Assembly (NCBI GenBank): GCA_902363675.1
Contig: CABJAV010000002.1
Location: 125,583 to 189,582, forward strand
Direction of reading: 5' to 3'
From: Lachnospiraceae bacterium
GTDB taxonomy: Bacteria > Bacillota > Clostridia > Lachnospirales > Lachnospiraceae
DNA length: 64,000 nt
A program made the translations under genes and the position numbers. The notes under the pieces were generated by a model. The model was not told the origin of the DNA and did no database searches. It saw only the letters and a program-made list of their open reading frames with translations. Every line of letters starts with the position of its first letter. Positions within the stretch are counted from its first letter, which is position 1. Shown here one piece after another: positions 63,727-64,000 of the stretch.

Positions 63727-64000
63727 CTAAATTACAAGCTTTAAGAACACATCAAGACTTGTGTTCTTCCTGTCGAATACGATGTGATCTACTACATTCC
63801 GCATCATGTTTCCTTTTTGGACATAATCAGCAGATTCATCTTTTAACACCAGAAGCAGATTTTGAATATTCTGCTTCATTTTTTTATCCATATCTTCTTT
63901 GGTATATTTGACATTGGAAAGAGTGAGTTCTTCAATTTCTTTTTCAATTGTTCGGCGTTCCTCTTCAAGTGCAGTCTTATTCGCCTTATATTCTTCCAGA
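63727..64000 (-). CDS. Large serine recombinase, C-terminal end (continues to the right)
   Basis: On the minus strand the frame is open from the right edge to a TAG at 63729-63727. About 90 residues are seen: a charged coiled coil then KGNMMRNVVDHIVFDRKN and SLDVFLKLVI. This is the typical end of large serine recombinases/integrases of Firmicute phages and conjugative elements (short helical tail with V-x-x-I-V-x-D). The catalytic Ser domain is outside the window. Its 3' end is 13 bases from the broken cotJC frame, as expected for an integrase at an element's end. Confidence 0.8.
   Translation of the reverse strand, partial: LEEYKANKTALEEERRTIEKEIEELTLSNVKYTKEDMDKKMKQNIQNLLLVLKDESADYVQKGNMMRNVVDHIVFDRKNTSLDVFLKLVI

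Noticed and set aside
63743..63768. AAGAACAC/GTGTTCTT hairpin as terminator
   Set aside because: Inside the coding end of the recombinase gene and not followed by a U tract on the coding strand.
1..64000. CRISPR arrays, tRNA and rRNA genes
   Set aside because: No regularly spaced repeats and no tRNA or rRNA sequence were recognised by eye.

Overview
The window is chromosomal DNA of a low-to-middle G+C, spore-forming, monoderm Firmicute, most likely a Lachnospiraceae (Roseburia/Agathobacter/Butyrivibrio-like). The pointers are a paired glgC-glgD locus, the nusB-xseAB-ispA-dxs-tlyA-nadK-argR-recN-spoIVB gene order, a clostridial type IV pilus cluster, NfnAB, cotJABC spore coat genes and several large proteins of unknown function typical of that family. 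The genus cannot be fixed from sequence alone.

Layout. 1-1.85 kb: an MqsR-like toxin (cut by the left edge) and an antitoxin that joins an MqsA-like zinc/HTH region to a Panacea-type domain, abutting the last third of a sodium:alanine symporter gene. 1.85-3.4 kb: ABC-F ATPase on the minus strand. 3.5-9 kb: jetA-jetB-jetC, a Wadjet/MksBEF SMC-like complex without the JetD nuclease. 9-11.4 kb: glgC-glgD. 11.5-21.7 kb: Asp23, then a housekeeping run for transcription termination, exonuclease VII, isoprenoid synthesis, rRNA methylation, NAD kinase, arginine regulation, recombinational repair and the SpoIVB sporulation protease. 22-39.8 kb: type IV pilus operon(s): PilB, PilT, PilC, two pilins, PilD, a possible structured RNA, a PilM-PilN fusion, PilO, four minor pilin-like proteins and a 1.5-kb-residue class exported protein. 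39.9-40.6 kb: debris (an Rpn leader copy fused to a headless gene). 40.6-49.7 kb: ordinary metabolism and transport: AzlCD, endonuclease IV, a phosphoribosyltransferase-like protein with a cytosine permease, two G3E metal GTPases, NfnAB. 49.9-52.8 kb: a second debris zone: a headless paralogue of the large pilus-locus protein that carries a starch-binding module, an SOS-box-controlled Rpn nuclease and a headless msrA. 52.9-56.1 kb: a small membrane protein, an XRE regulator and a P-type ATPase. 56.2-63.05 kb: a four-gene operon of unknown function with an Hsp70-like ATPase and a giant helical protein. 63.1-64 kb: cotJA-cotJB and a cotJC that is cut after about 30 codons; next to the cut, on the other strand, is the 3' end of a large serine recombinase gene.

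Most notable: (i) a serine-recombinase element sitting inside cotJC, resembling the developmentally excised elements known from sporulation genes; (ii) an SOS (LexA) operator lying between the -35 and -10 of the Rpn nuclease, with a near copy of the same 70-bp leader 11.7 kb away at another broken gene; (iii) JetABC without JetD; (iv) the Hsp70-like/helical-repeat/membrane operon; (v) the pilus locus with its giant exported protein and broken starch-binding paralogue. All calls are from reading the sequence; no database search was run.
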